A DNA stretch of 48,169 bases from Leptospira sp. (GCA_009991425.1 JAACWH010000043.1:1-48169), one strand, 5' to 3'. Positions 27,371 through 36,124 are shown, counted from the first letter of the stretch. The notes: generated by a model not told the origin, from the sequence alone. A program made the numbers and translations.

Positions 27371-28117
27371 TTGCCAAGGGTTCTCTCTGCGAACTCAGAC
27401 CGAGTATCTGGTAAGGATCCTCGGTCTAGGGTTCTGTGTGATCCTGCTTCCTTAGAGGATTGGGAGCTTCTCAGTCTAGTCCTAGGTTCGGGAACTCGTA
27501 CTATGTCAGTCTACGAGCTTTCTAAGAAGATTTTGGAAAGAATTGGTGGAATAGCCAATTTACCTACTCTTTTTTCATCGGAGATGCTGAAATTGCCAGG
27601 CTTGGGCCAAAGTAAGACGGGCAGTTTACTTGCGATATCTCAGATAGCCCTTCGTATCCAAAAGCAAAACCTCAAGAACCAAATTGAAATATTTCCATTT
27701 TATGAGCTCTTTCAAAATCTTTGGTTAGAATCTCGCCGTCAGACTCGAGAATCTTTTTTCCTGGCTAGTTTTGGAGTAGATGGTCGTTTGTTTTTTTGGG
27801 AACAGATTGCAAAAGGCTCCTTAAACGAAGTAGGTGTCCATAAGCGAGACATTATCCAAATTCTCCTGCGTGATCCAACTAAATACTGTCTTATCGCTCA
27901 CAATCACCCTGGCCAGAGTTGCCAATCTTCCTTTCAAGATGAGAACCTTTATAAAGAACTAAATCGTATCCTAGCTGAATTAGAAATAGATTGCATAGAC
28001 CATTGGGTTGTAGGCGAGGATGGATTATTTTCGTGCCGATTCAGTCGATCCCTTGAGACAACACTATGGTCTCGGGAAAATATTCCAGAAGAGTACGATT
28101 TTCTAGCCGATACTTAA
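27371..28117 (+). CDS. radC: RadC family JAMM-domain protein
   Basis: A 248-residue RadC/YicR-type protein. The N-terminal part has the UPF0758 helix-hairpin-helix region (LEDWELLSLVLGSGT, then LPGLGQSKTGSLLA). The C-terminal MPN/JAMM domain, about residues 115-240, keeps the metal motif HNHPGQSCQSSFQD, with the two His, the Ser and the Asp in the expected order, although the usual HNHPSG reads HNHPGQ. The cellular role of RadC is not settled; the old link to recombinational repair is doubtful. The start is TTG at 27371, immediately after the stop of the small ORF; no other start would keep the conserved N-terminus. It lies ten bases before the ABC permease gene. Confidence 0.9.
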   Translation: MPRVLSANSDRVSGKDPRSRVLCDPASLEDWELLSLVLGSGTRTMSVYELSKKILERIGGIANLPTLFSSEMLKLPGLGQSKTGSLLAISQIALRIQKQNLKNQIEIFPFYELFQNLWLESRRQTRESFFLASFGVDGRLFFWEQIAKGSLNEVGVHKRDIIQILLRDPTKYCLIAHNHPGQSCQSSFQDENLYKELNRILAELEIDCIDHWVVGEDGLFSCRFSRSLETTLWSRENIPEEYDFLADT

Positions 28118-28126
28118 GCTAGTTGT

Positions 28127-28897
28127 ATGAATTTTTTTCATAAATTTTTTTCCCAATTTCAAATCATATGGATTCTTGTTCGTAGAGACTATGCCTTGCA
28201 ATATGCTGGATCTGCCTTTGGAATCGCATGGATGTTGATTCAGAATGGCACATTGATTTTACTCTATGCCTTTGTCTTTCTCTACTTGAACCTGAAGAAT
28301 CCAACTACGCAGCATGATTACAGCGGCTATGTATTTAGTGGATTATTGTTTTGGATTCCTTTGCAAGAATTATTAATTCGAGGAACATCTATTCTGACTG
28401 ATAATAGACAGCTGATCAAACGTTCTTCTTTAGGAGTATCTGTATTTATTTGGATACCATACATACAATATTTGATTCACTATGCATTAACATCATTTAT
28501 GGTAATAATTATTCTTTCTATTTATTCTGATGTAAATTGGTTGGGATTTGTAATTTCTTATTTCTGGATGGCATTGATTGGAATCTATGTTTTATTTCTG
28601 ATCAATTACCTTTGTAGAGTTAATATTCTATTGAAAGACATTTCTCCCTTGGTTCGTTTGCTCTCTCAGATTTTATTTTGGGGACTTCCAATTCTTTACT
28701 ATCCCTTTGGTATTTTGGAAAAATTCAACCAACTTAATCCATTGAATTATCCTTTAGATATTTTTCGATCATTGTTGATAACGAATTATCAATCTCAGTT
28801 TCATTTCTATGAATTCTTACCTTTTCTTGCATTTTCCATTCTTATCTTCTATTTTTCAAAATACAAATTTCAAAAAGTAGTTATGGATCACCTTTGA
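28127..28897 (+). CDS. wzm: ABC-2 type polysaccharide export permease (Wzm-like)
   Basis: A 256-residue integral membrane protein with about six transmembrane segments, of the family that moves lipid-linked O-antigen or teichoic acid across the inner membrane. The N-terminal RRDYALQYAGSAFGIAWMLIQ segment is the conserved start of Wzm/TagG/KpsM-type permeases, and LNPLNYPLDIFRSLLI near residue 210 is their usual C-terminal signature. The TGA overlaps the TTG of the adjacent ATPase gene. No glycosyltransferase genes are nearby, so the exported polymer cannot be deduced; lipopolysaccharide O-chain is the most likely (inference). Confidence 0.9.
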   Translation: MNFFHKFFSQFQIIWILVRRDYALQYAGSAFGIAWMLIQNGTLILLYAFVFLYLNLKNPTTQHDYSGYVFSGLLFWIPLQELLIRGTSILTDNRQLIKRSSLGVSVFIWIPYIQYLIHYALTSFMVIIILSIYSDVNWLGFVISYFWMALIGIYVLFLINYLCRVNILLKDISPLVRLLSQILFWGLPILYYPFGILEKFNQLNPLNYPLDIFRSLLITNYQSQFHFYEFLPFLAFSILIFYFSKYKFQKVVMDHL

Positions 28898-30075
28898 TAG
28901 AAATTAAGAACTTAACAAAGGATTATATTGGATTCTCGGGAGTCATGGATAGATTGCTTTCGAGTATAAGTTTTGGTTTGCTAGGTGGTAAGATTCGGTT
29001 TAGGGCTCTTGAAAATATAAATTTCCGATGTGGCAAAGGAGAGATAGTTGGTATCATAGGGCAAAATGGTGCTGGTAAATCTACTTTATTGAAATTATTA
29101 ACAGGCGTCAGTCAGACTAGTTCAGGCTCTATCTCAATCAGTGGAAATATCCGTTCTATCTTGGAACTTGGTGTTGGATTTAATCCAGAACTCTCCGGTG
29201 AAGAAAATGTATATTACAACGGACTAGTCTGGGGATTTCGTCTAGATGAAATTGAAGAAGTCACAGAAAGAGTATTTGAGTTTTCAAACCTAAATGAGTT
29301 TCGCAAAACTCCAATTAAGAATTATTCCTCTGGTATGATCATGCGATTGGGATTTGCTTTGGCGACTGCTACAGTTCCTGAAGTATTGATTGTGGATGAG
29401 GCCTTGGCTGTTGGAGATGCCATCTTCCAACAGAAATCTCTAGAGAAATTTAGAGAATTCAAAGAAGCAGGATCAGCCACTTTAATTGTAAGCCATGATT
29501 TAACCTTGCTTGCTCAAATTTGTGATCGCATCATTCTCTTAGACAAAGGGAAATTGATTTATGATGGATTACCACAGATGGCAATCCAGGAATACATGAA
29601 GCAAATTGCAGATACATCTTGGCAGAAAAAATTAGATCCTAATAAAGATGTTCAATCTCCCATTCAATTTCAATGTAAATTTATTAAGGCTGATATCATT
29701 AATCCTACTTTAGTTTTTGTTGGAGATCTCGTTGATTGGGAAATAACTTATTTCTTAAATGAGCCTATTCCACAATTAACAATTGGAATTCATATAGATC
29801 ATTCTAACGGAATTCGAGTATATGGTACCAATACATTCCAAAATGATATTCTCTTAGATAATTTAGAGATCAATAAAGAGTATAAGTTAAGATTTCAATT
29901 TCCAATAAATTTAGCTCCAGGTAAATATTCTATAGGACTAAGCCTTCACCAAGGTGATAACCACACTATGAATTGCTATTTTTGGGGTGAGGGTTTACAT
30001 TCCTTTGAAGTAGAGAGAGTAGGCATTCCTAAATTTACAGGATTAACTTACCTTCCCATTAAAATCATTCTATAA
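28894..30075 (+). CDS. wzt: Polysaccharide ABC exporter ATPase with C-terminal substrate-recognition domain (Wzt-like)
   Basis: A 393-residue ATP-binding subunit partnering the permease just upstream. The start is TTG, overlapping the permease stop by four bases. Nucleotide-binding motifs are complete: Walker A GQNGAGKSTLL, signature YSSGMIMRLGFALA, Walker B VLIVDEALAVGD and the H-loop LIVSHDL. An N-terminal extension typical of Wzt/TagH ATPases (ENINFRCGKGEI context) is present. Residues about 255-393 form an extra beta-rich domain (WEITYFLNEPIPQLTIGIHI, FQFPINLAPGKYSIGLSLHQ) like the carbohydrate-binding domain of O9a-type Wzt, which recognises the modified end of a finished polymer. That suggests export of a pre-capped polysaccharide. 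Confidence 0.92.
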   Translation: MIEIKNLTKDYIGFSGVMDRLLSSISFGLLGGKIRFRALENINFRCGKGEIVGIIGQNGAGKSTLLKLLTGVSQTSSGSISISGNIRSILELGVGFNPELSGEENVYYNGLVWGFRLDEIEEVTERVFEFSNLNEFRKTPIKNYSSGMIMRLGFALATATVPEVLIVDEALAVGDAIFQQKSLEKFREFKEAGSATLIVSHDLTLLAQICDRIILLDKGKLIYDGLPQMAIQEYMKQIADTSWQKKLDPNKDVQSPIQFQCKFIKADIINPTLVFVGDLVDWEITYFLNEPIPQLTIGIHIDHSNGIRVYGTNTFQNDILLDNLEINKEYKLRFQFPINLAPGKYSIGLSLHQGDNHTMNCYFWGEGLHSFEVERVGIPKFTGLTYLPIKIIL

Positions 30076-30125
30076 AATTTTCTATAATTAGAATAGTTAG
30101 AATAATTATTCATATAATACAAATT

Positions 30126-30148
30126 AAAATAGAATTATTCTATTTTTT
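30126..30148 (+). terminator. AT-rich terminator-like hairpin after wzt
   Basis: Perfect nine-base arms AAAATAGAA and TTCTATTTT around a TTA loop, running into six T. The stem is weak because it is AT-rich. It lies about 50 bases after the wzt stop in the 294-base gap 30076-30369. The rest of that gap is AT-rich, with no gene; TTGACA at 30315 is a possible -35 box for the next gene, but no good -10 follows. Confidence 0.45.
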
Positions 30149-30369
30149 GTAATAATCTAGTAATAAACTTTGTGCAATGCAAAAATAAGCGCCTGTTAGA
30201 TGCATGTTTTTACCTATATAAAATAGGGGAATAGGCAGATTTAGTCAATTAATTATTTAAGTAATTACGTTGAGTTAAAATTTTTAAAAAAAAGGTTATA
30301 TGTTAAAAAAAATATTGACAACAAGTTTCTGAGCAATGATGGTGAGCAGACTATTCAAGGAGATTATTG

Positions 30370-31002
30370 ATGACAAGTAAAGTAAAAGGGTTAGTAATAG
30401 CTCTGATTGTAACTACTTTTGTTGTAGGAAACTGTACTTCTATCGGTCATGGTGCTACTATGAAAAATGAATTGGCTGTAAAGTCAGACGTTCATAGCAA
30501 CATCGCAAGACCAGTAGAGTTCACACATGAAATTAGAGAAACAAATGTATCTGGCGAAGCAGAAGCTATGATCATTTGGATTCCACTAGTATTTGACGTT
30601 GCGCTAACAGGTGTAGGCTTAGTTGGAAAAATTGGTGGAGCTGTAATGGGCGGAGTTGGAGCAGGTGTTAGTGCTATCCCATATGTTGGAAAGACTGCAG
30701 GTGAAAAAGTTGCGGGCGGTGCGAACACAGTTAGTAACCTTGGACCAATCCTAGCAAACGCTTACCTACTTCCTCTATCGGCTGAAGCTGAAAACAAAGC
30801 TATCTATGCTAATAACATTGATGGTATTGTTAGAACAAATGTTGAAGCTGAAATTAGCATTGAATATTTAATCTTCAAAAACTATAAAGTAAAAGTTACT
30901 GGCAAGCCAGTAATCGTAAGAAATATCGGACCTATGAGTGATGCAAGATTAGCAAAAATCCAAACTCTTAGAGCTGCAAACAAATACACTGAGGAAAACT
31001 AA
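30370..31002 (+). CDS. Lipoprotein with glycine-rich hydrophobic segment
   Basis: A 210-residue predicted lipoprotein. ATG 30370 is chosen over TTG 30367 because AAGGAG lies seven bases upstream. The signal GLVIALIVTTFVVGNC gives a spirochaetal lipobox. In the middle a Gly/Ala/Val-rich hydrophobic segment (about residues 78-118, e.g. GGAVMGGVGAGVSAIPYVGK) resembles glycine-zipper regions that insert into membranes. The C-terminal part (YLIFKNYKVKVTGKPVIV, NIGPMSDARL) is shared with the next gene, so the two are probably old duplicates. The coding sequence is less AT-rich than its neighbours, which may reflect high expression. Function unknown. Confidence 0.82.
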   Translation: MTSKVKGLVIALIVTTFVVGNCTSIGHGATMKNELAVKSDVHSNIARPVEFTHEIRETNVSGEAEAMIIWIPLVFDVALTGVGLVGKIGGAVMGGVGAGVSAIPYVGKTAGEKVAGGANTVSNLGPILANAYLLPLSAEAENKAIYANNIDGIVRTNVEAEISIEYLIFKNYKVKVTGKPVIVRNIGPMSDARLAKIQTLRAANKYTEEN

Positions 31003-31003
31003 G

Positions 31004-31570
31004 ATGAAAAAATACATAACATTAGTTATTTTATCAACAGTAGTTGGTCTCATTGGATGCGTTTCTTCCGGTAAAGACAATGCTACATTCCACCCAGAAT
31101 TAAATACAACTGCACAGACTATCGTTGTAAGACCTACTGAATCTACTCTATTAGTTGATACTAATACTTGGGTAGAAGGTGTTTCTTACGAAGGTTCTGA
31201 ACTTTTTGGAATTTCTTTCTTCGAAAACAGATTCGTATCTCCTACTCTTCTTGGAAAAGAAGGTTATGATGCATACACTTTGGATGCAATCAATGATGCA
31301 ATCCAAAAGTCAAAATCTGACTCTTTTCAAGTAGTAAAGACTGAAGTGGAATCTTTCGTATTCCCTTCTAAATACTTTGCTATTTATGGAACTTACAAAG
31401 TTTCTGTAAAAGGGCACCCAGTTAAATATAAGTTCCTTGGACCTGTTTCTGAAGCTAAAGCTGATGAAGTATATTCAAGAGGAATTAATACTTCTGGACT
31501 AGCGCTTGATGGAGCGGCAACACCACTTTATCCTTCGCAAAACCTAAGACCAGAATGCTGTAAGAAATAA
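31004..31570 (+). CDS. Lipoprotein related to the preceding one
   Basis: A 188-residue predicted lipoprotein starting one base after the preceding gene. The signal KKYITLVILSTVVGLIGC has a classical lipobox. The end of the chain aligns with its upstream neighbour (KYFAIYGTYKVSVKGHPVKYK and FLGPVSEAKA against the matching YKVKVTGKPV and IGPMSDARL), and an upstream stretch (VVRPTESTLLVDTNTWVEG) shows weaker likeness, but the Gly-rich hydrophobic segment is missing. It ends in Cys-Cys-Lys-Lys. The pair is closed by a strong terminator at 31593. Probably periplasmic or outer-membrane attached; function unknown. Confidence 0.82.
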   Translation: MKKYITLVILSTVVGLIGCVSSGKDNATFHPELNTTAQTIVVRPTESTLLVDTNTWVEGVSYEGSELFGISFFENRFVSPTLLGKEGYDAYTLDAINDAIQKSKSDSFQVVKTEVESFVFPSKYFAIYGTYKVSVKGHPVKYKFLGPVSEAKADEVYSRGINTSGLALDGAATPLYPSQNLRPECCKK

Positions 31571-31592
31571 TCTTAAAGCAAAACTGATTTAG

Positions 31593-31620
31593 AAAAAGGG
31601 ACTTTCGAGTCCCTTTTTTT
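31593..31620 (+). terminator. Strong intrinsic terminator with TTCG tetraloop
   Basis: An 11-base perfect stem (AAAAAGGGACT / AGTCCCTTTTT) closes a TTCG loop and is followed by T residues to 31620. It lies 23 bases after the second lipoprotein gene and ends that two-gene unit. Confidence 0.92.
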
Positions 31621-31653
31621 ATGCTTCCTGAATTTACAGCTTTTGAAACAATA

Positions 31654-31681
31654 TTGACGAATTTTCCTTAACTTGGATAAT
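31654..31681 (+). promoter_or_regulatory. Promoter of the acyl-CoA dehydrogenase, possibly leaderless
   Basis: TTGACG (31654-31659) and GATAAT (31676-31681) are 16 bases apart, each one mismatch from consensus. The start codon ATG begins at 31689, only eight bases after the -10 box, and no purine-rich ribosome site lies before it. If this promoter is used the mRNA would begin at or next to the ATG. Confidence 0.5.
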
Positions 31682-31688
31682 TCTAAAT

Positions 31689-32870
31689 ATGATCGCAACC
31701 TCTCTAAATAATAGATTTGATTTATTCAATCCAACAGATTCTCATAAATCCTTACGTGAGTCAGTGGCACATTTTGCTGAAAAGGAAATGGATCTACAAG
31801 CTACAGAACATGATGAAAAGGAAAGCTTTAACCATTCACTATTCAAAAGACTTGGTTCAGAACTAGGAATATTTGGAATTACAATTCCAGAAGAAGCAGG
31901 CGGGCATGGTCTAGACCCACTCGCCTCTGTTATTGTTCATGAGGAAATGTCAAGGTTTGATCCTGCATTCACTTTATCATACTTAGCTCATGAAGTTTTA
32001 TTTGTAAATAATTTCTACTATAGTTCCAATGATGAACAAAGAAGAGAATATCTTTCAAAAGTTCTAAGCGGAGAATGGATCGGTGGAATGGGTATGACTG
32101 AGCCTGGTGCAGGAACAGATGTTTTGGGAATGTCTACTGTTGCCAAAAAAATTGGAAATAAATATATACTTAATGGAACTAAGCAATACATAACCAATGG
32201 AAATACATCATCTGTATTTGTTGTTTATGCAAAACTAGATTCAGTTTCGAATCGAAAGACAACAGCATTTATTGTAGAATCTTCTTACAAAGGTTTTTCT
32301 GTTGGAAAGAAAGAAGAAAAAATGGGCATGCGAGGCTCACCAACAACACAGTTGATATTTGAAGATTGTGAAGTTCCAGAAGCTAATTTACTTGGTTTAG
32401 AAAATGGAGCTTTAACTCATATGATGCGAAATCTTGAAATAGAAAGAGTCACACTTGCAGCTCAATCACTCGGTATAGCTCGAAGATGTATTGATATAAT
32501 GTGCGATTATTCTATGCGTTATAGAGAAGCCTTCGGCAAAAAATTATCGGAATTTGGTCAAATCCAAAGAATGATAGCTGAGTCCTATGCTGACCTTTCA
32601 GCTGCTAGGGCATTAGTTTATCAAGTCGCTTCTGAAATCCATCCAGAAGAGAGATCTTCATTAGGAGCAGCAAGTGCTAAGTTAGTTGCAACGCAAATGG
32701 GGGAACGAGTTTCAAGAAATGCAATCCAGGTCCTGGGAGGATATGGATACTGTAGAGAATATCCAGTCGAACGCTTGCATAGAGACTCCATTTTACTGTC
32801 CATAGGTGGTGGAACCAATGAGGCTATGCAGAAGAATATTGTTTCCGACTTGCGGAGAATGTATACCTGA
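31689..32870 (+). CDS. Acyl-CoA dehydrogenase, isovaleryl/long-chain type
   Basis: A 393-residue flavoenzyme that introduces the alpha-beta double bond in acyl-CoA thioesters and passes electrons to ETF. Family segments are GMTEPGAGTDVLGM, KQYITNG, GMRGSPTTQLIFEDCEVP and QVLGGYGYCREYPVERLHRD. At the position where medium- and short-chain enzymes keep their catalytic Glu (YEGT) this protein has IGGGTNE, while Glu252 (NLEIERVTLA) sits where isovaleryl- and long-chain dehydrogenases carry theirs. A branched-chain or long-chain substrate is therefore likely (inference). It begins the run with the oxidoreductase and thrB. The terminator before it and promoter at 31654 make it an independent unit. 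Confidence 0.93.
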   Translation: MIATSLNNRFDLFNPTDSHKSLRESVAHFAEKEMDLQATEHDEKESFNHSLFKRLGSELGIFGITIPEEAGGHGLDPLASVIVHEEMSRFDPAFTLSYLAHEVLFVNNFYYSSNDEQRREYLSKVLSGEWIGGMGMTEPGAGTDVLGMSTVAKKIGNKYILNGTKQYITNGNTSSVFVVYAKLDSVSNRKTTAFIVESSYKGFSVGKKEEKMGMRGSPTTQLIFEDCEVPEANLLGLENGALTHMMRNLEIERVTLAAQSLGIARRCIDIMCDYSMRYREAFGKKLSEFGQIQRMIAESYADLSAARALVYQVASEIHPEERSSLGAASAKLVATQMGERVSRNAIQVLGGYGYCREYPVERLHRDSILLSIGGGTNEAMQKNIVSDLRRMYT

Positions 32871-32903
32871 TAAGGCCTATTCTTCTTAATGGAAGATCTA
32901 TAA

Positions 32904-34469
32904 ATGTCCGATGAATTTTCCATAAATGAAAAACCTTATGATGCTATAATTATTGGAACTGGCTTAGGTTCTCTTTCTTATGCTGCTCTTCTTGTAAGAT
33001 CCGGTAAGAAAGTAATAGTATTCGAAAAAGCATCTGAGCCCGGTGGTTGTGCTTCCTCTTACTCCAAGGATGGAATTAGATACGAAGCAGGTGCTACAAC
33101 TTTAGTTGGACTTGAGAGTGGACTACCTTTGTACTTACTTTTGAAAGAACTTGGAATCCCAAAAGAAAACTTACCCTTAATATTGCTTCCAACAGCAATG
33201 AAAGTTAATATGGGTAAAAATAAAGGTATAGATATTTCTGGTATTGAATTTTTAACTAGAAACAATAAACGTGGGGAATGGATAGAAGAAGTTTCTAGAT
33301 ATTTTGGTGAAGCAAAGAAACAGAAAAGATTTTGGTCTTGGATGTTCTATTTATCTGATCATGTTTGGGATGTATCGAGTCGATTGATTCATTTTCCTTT
33401 TCATAATATTGCTGATGTATTTAAGACTTTGCTGAAGCTAAAGTGGAAGGATTTTTTAATATTTAGTTTTTCGATAATTAGCATTAAGGCCTTACTGAAA
33501 TTACCTGGTTTTCCAAAATCTAAACTATTCAAGAAATTTCTTGATGAGCAGTTATTGATTACTGCACAGACTACTTCAGAATCTGCTCCAGTAACCTTAG
33601 CTTCAGCTGGTCTTAGTTATGCTCATTTAGATAACTATTATTTGATAGGTGGAATGGGAGAGCTGGCAGGAATATTAGTGAATTATATTGAATCTCACAA
33701 AGGCAAAGTGCACTTTAGAGAAGAAGTAAATGTTATTGCTGCAGAAGATAGCAGAGGAGAAATTCTCTATTCTGTTCATACAAGAAAGAATAAAACCTAT
33801 CTTGCAAATTCTCTAATCTCAGGAATTCCCATCTGGAATTTGCCAAGTTTAATTGATCCTGATAAGAATCTTTTACAAAAAAAACTATTCCATTACTTGA
33901 ATTCTAGAAGCGCAAAATACAATAAAAATATATGGGGAGCTTTTAATATTTCTATTCTAGTCGAAGATTTTCTAGCTGATGAAGAATGCATTCATTTCCA
34001 ATTTCACTTAGAGGAAGAGCTTCCTTATGGTCTGGGTAAATCTATTTTCATTTCAGTTTCTCATAAAGACGATCAAATTCGATGTAGAAATGGACAGCGA
34101 GTTCTCGCTGTTTCGACTCATGCAAGTCTTCCAGAAAATTGGGATCGCAAGGAAAAAGATTACACATACAAAAAGCAAGAAATTATTTTGTTAGTAATCA
34201 AGCATCTTGAGAGCAATTGGAATGGATTTTCAAAAGATAAAATTATAAAAATCCAAGCTGCTTCACCTGCGACTTGGCAAATTTGGACTGGTCGTTATAA
34301 GGGTAGAGTCGGTGGTATTCCTGCAAGTTATTTTCGAAATCTACTAAGTTATCCAAGTTCATTTACTTCTTTAAGAGGCTTTTATTTGTTGGGAGATACT
34401 GTTTATCCAGGTCAGGGTATTCCAGGAGTCGTATTAGGAGCTTTGAATCTCTTTAAGAGATTGGGTTGA
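32904..34469 (+). CDS. FAD-dependent oxidoreductase, phytoene desaturase/CrtISO-like
   Basis: A 521-residue flavoprotein. The N-terminal dinucleotide-binding motif reads IIGTGLGSLSYAALLVRSGKK, followed by VFEKASEPGGCASS and YEAGATTLVG, as in CrtI-type desaturases, CrtISO carotenoid isomerases and RetSat. The C-terminal flavin segment GFYLLGDTVYPGQGIPGVVLGA is also of this superfamily. In the middle are hydrophobic, membrane-associating stretches (about 165-200). Substrate might be a carotenoid, a polyprenyl lipid or a fatty acyl chain; no phytoene synthase or other carotenoid gene is nearby, so the role stays open. It follows the acyl-CoA dehydrogenase by 33 bases and is probably co-transcribed. 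Confidence 0.85.
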   Translation: MSDEFSINEKPYDAIIIGTGLGSLSYAALLVRSGKKVIVFEKASEPGGCASSYSKDGIRYEAGATTLVGLESGLPLYLLLKELGIPKENLPLILLPTAMKVNMGKNKGIDISGIEFLTRNNKRGEWIEEVSRYFGEAKKQKRFWSWMFYLSDHVWDVSSRLIHFPFHNIADVFKTLLKLKWKDFLIFSFSIISIKALLKLPGFPKSKLFKKFLDEQLLITAQTTSESAPVTLASAGLSYAHLDNYYLIGGMGELAGILVNYIESHKGKVHFREEVNVIAAEDSRGEILYSVHTRKNKTYLANSLISGIPIWNLPSLIDPDKNLLQKKLFHYLNSRSAKYNKNIWGAFNISILVEDFLADEECIHFQFHLEEELPYGLGKSIFISVSHKDDQIRCRNGQRVLAVSTHASLPENWDRKEKDYTYKKQEIILLVIKHLESNWNGFSKDKIIKIQAASPATWQIWTGRYKGRVGGIPASYFRNLLSYPSSFTSLRGFYLLGDTVYPGQGIPGVVLGALNLFKRLG

Positions 34470-34503
34470 TCGTTTTGTCGCTTTCTAGAAATCTGGTTTG
34501 AGA

Positions 34504-35457
34504 ATGCTCCCTAACAAACAAGTATCTATTAGAGTTCCTGGAACCGCAGCAAATTTGGGACCGGGTTTTGATATCTTAGGGATGGCATTAAATATTTACA
34601 ATCATTTTGAATTTAAATTAAATGATCTTTCAGAATTTCGAATTTCCATGAAGAATGGACAATCTGTCCCATTCGATACAAAAGATGATCTTACTCTTCA
34701 TTCTTATAAACAATATTTTCAAATTTTCTTAAACAATCTCAATCCTCCAACTTATGATTGTTCGTTGAATTTAGAACTACCTATGAAAGGTGGTTTAGGA
34801 TCTAGCGCCTCTGCAGTTGTAGCGGGATTTTGTTTTGCAAGAGAGATTCATAAACTATATTTTAAAGATATTCCAATTCCATCTGAAGGTAGGTTTCTTT
34901 ATGAACTTGCAATGCAAGAGGGTCACCCAGATAATACAAGCCCAGCGTATTTGGGTGGTTATGTGTTATCTTATTTCGATAGAAAAGATCATTTAAGTTA
35001 TTATCAGAAGCGATTTCCTCAAAGTACTGCGATCTATATCTTTACGCCTCAACTTGAAGTTTCCACTCATGAAAGCAGGAAGATACTTCCAAAATCTTAT
35101 AGTACAGAAGATGTTATTTTTAATATGACAAGAATTGCGACTTGGATTCAGTATTTTGATACTAGGCGTTTTTCTGACTTAAAGCTTGCATTGCAGGATA
35201 AAATCCACACACCTTATCGAATCAACTCAATTCAACATCTTAATGAAATCATTCAATTAGTTGAGAAAAAGCAAATGGCTTATTGCCTCTCAGGATCAGG
35301 ACCTACTATATTGATTTTTATGGAAAGAAAAAAAGTATCTCAATTAGAAAAGGCTCTTTTCTTGGAAATTGATGGGATAATGAAATCATTTAATACTAAT
35401 TATGCATTAAGGCGAGCAAAATCTGATAATAAGGGTGTGATAATTAAAGTAAGATAA
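34504..35457 (+). CDS. thrB: Homoserine kinase
   Basis: A 317-residue GHMP kinase that phosphorylates L-homoserine in threonine synthesis. ATG 34504 is used; an in-frame TTG at 34498 would add two residues. The N-terminal SIRVPGTAANLGPGFDILGMAL and the ATP-binding LPMKGGLGSSASAVVAG are diagnostic, as are MQEGHPDNTSPAYLGG and the C-terminal LSGSGPTILIF. Length fits ThrB. It is the last gene of the plus-strand run after the oxidoreductase and is convergent with an unknown gene four bases on. No other threonine gene is in the window. Confidence 0.95.
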   Translation: MLPNKQVSIRVPGTAANLGPGFDILGMALNIYNHFEFKLNDLSEFRISMKNGQSVPFDTKDDLTLHSYKQYFQIFLNNLNPPTYDCSLNLELPMKGGLGSSASAVVAGFCFAREIHKLYFKDIPIPSEGRFLYELAMQEGHPDNTSPAYLGGYVLSYFDRKDHLSYYQKRFPQSTAIYIFTPQLEVSTHESRKILPKSYSTEDVIFNMTRIATWIQYFDTRRFSDLKLALQDKIHTPYRINSIQHLNEIIQLVEKKQMAYCLSGSGPTILIFMERKKVSQLEKALFLEIDGIMKSFNTNYALRRAKSDNKGVIIKVR

Positions 35458-35461
35458 AGAA

Positions 35462-36124
35462 CTAATTTTCCTCAGAACTATCTTCTTCCTCGGAACCTTC
35501 TTCTTGACCCCAATCAAAAGTTCCTTCACGGTTACGTTTCGCACGGTTTAGCCCTGGTTGTATCTTGGTAATGGTGAAAGTAAATTTCATTCTTTCATTG
35601 CCACTTTTATTAAAGAAAAATGAACCTATCATACTAATCTCGACAAAATTCACCATACGTTCTTTAACAACTCTATCGCTCAATCTAAATTCTGCAGAAT
35701 GACCAATTATTTCATTACTTTCTAGGATTTCTTTGGATTCCATTTTTGAATAGGTATCCATTCTAGGAGGTTTATAAAGTACGAGTCCATTTTTTTGAAT
35801 ACTAATATCGTAGTCTTCTGTATCTCTAGCTTTTTTAAAATGGAAAACTAAGTGGTCTTCTGTTATTGCTTTGGTGAGAGTTTGAATGTTTCCTATTTTT
35901 TTTCCAATAGCAAAATGAGCAATTCGCTCAATCTCATTTACAACAAGATCAAAGCTATCGCCAACTGAGATGGGGTCAGGTAGTTCTAAGGCTTTCATTC
36001 TGAGAATTGGTAGAATGAATTGATGGATAAATATAAAGCCTAAACCTATAACAGAAATTGAAAATACTATCCAGATAACAGTTATTAGACTATCCTGGAG
36101 TAGTATTCCGAGAATTAGACTCAT
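35462..36124 (-). CDS. Membrane-anchored protein of unknown function
   Basis: A 220-residue protein. Residues about 10-40 form one long hydrophobic segment (LITVIWIVFSISVIGLGFIF), probably an inner-membrane anchor with the rest in the cytoplasm. The following 150 residues look like a beta-rich ligand-binding domain (FDLVVNEIERIAHFAIGKKIG, AEFRLSDRVVKERMVNFVEI, MKFTFTITKIQPG), and the end is strongly acidic (GQEEGSEEEDSSEEN). No motif I can name. It is the second gene of a two-gene minus-strand unit: its ATG directly follows the stop of the upstream gene, so the two are most likely made together. Confidence 0.75.
   Translation of the reverse strand: MSLILGILLQDSLITVIWIVFSISVIGLGFIFIHQFILPILRMKALELPDPISVGDSFDLVVNEIERIAHFAIGKKIGNIQTLTKAITEDHLVFHFKKARDTEDYDISIQKNGLVLYKPPRMDTYSKMESKEILESNEIIGHSAEFRLSDRVVKERMVNFVEISMIGSFFFNKSGNERMKFTFTITKIQPGLNRAKRNREGTFDWGQEEGSEEEDSSEEN

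Noticed and set aside
30315..30320. TTGACA before the tandem lipoproteins as a promoter
   Set aside because: No acceptable -10 box 16-18 bases downstream.
30492..30728. Minus-strand open frame in the first lipoprotein gene
   Set aside because: Pro/Thr-rich shadow of the Gly/Val-rich coding segment; no start signals.
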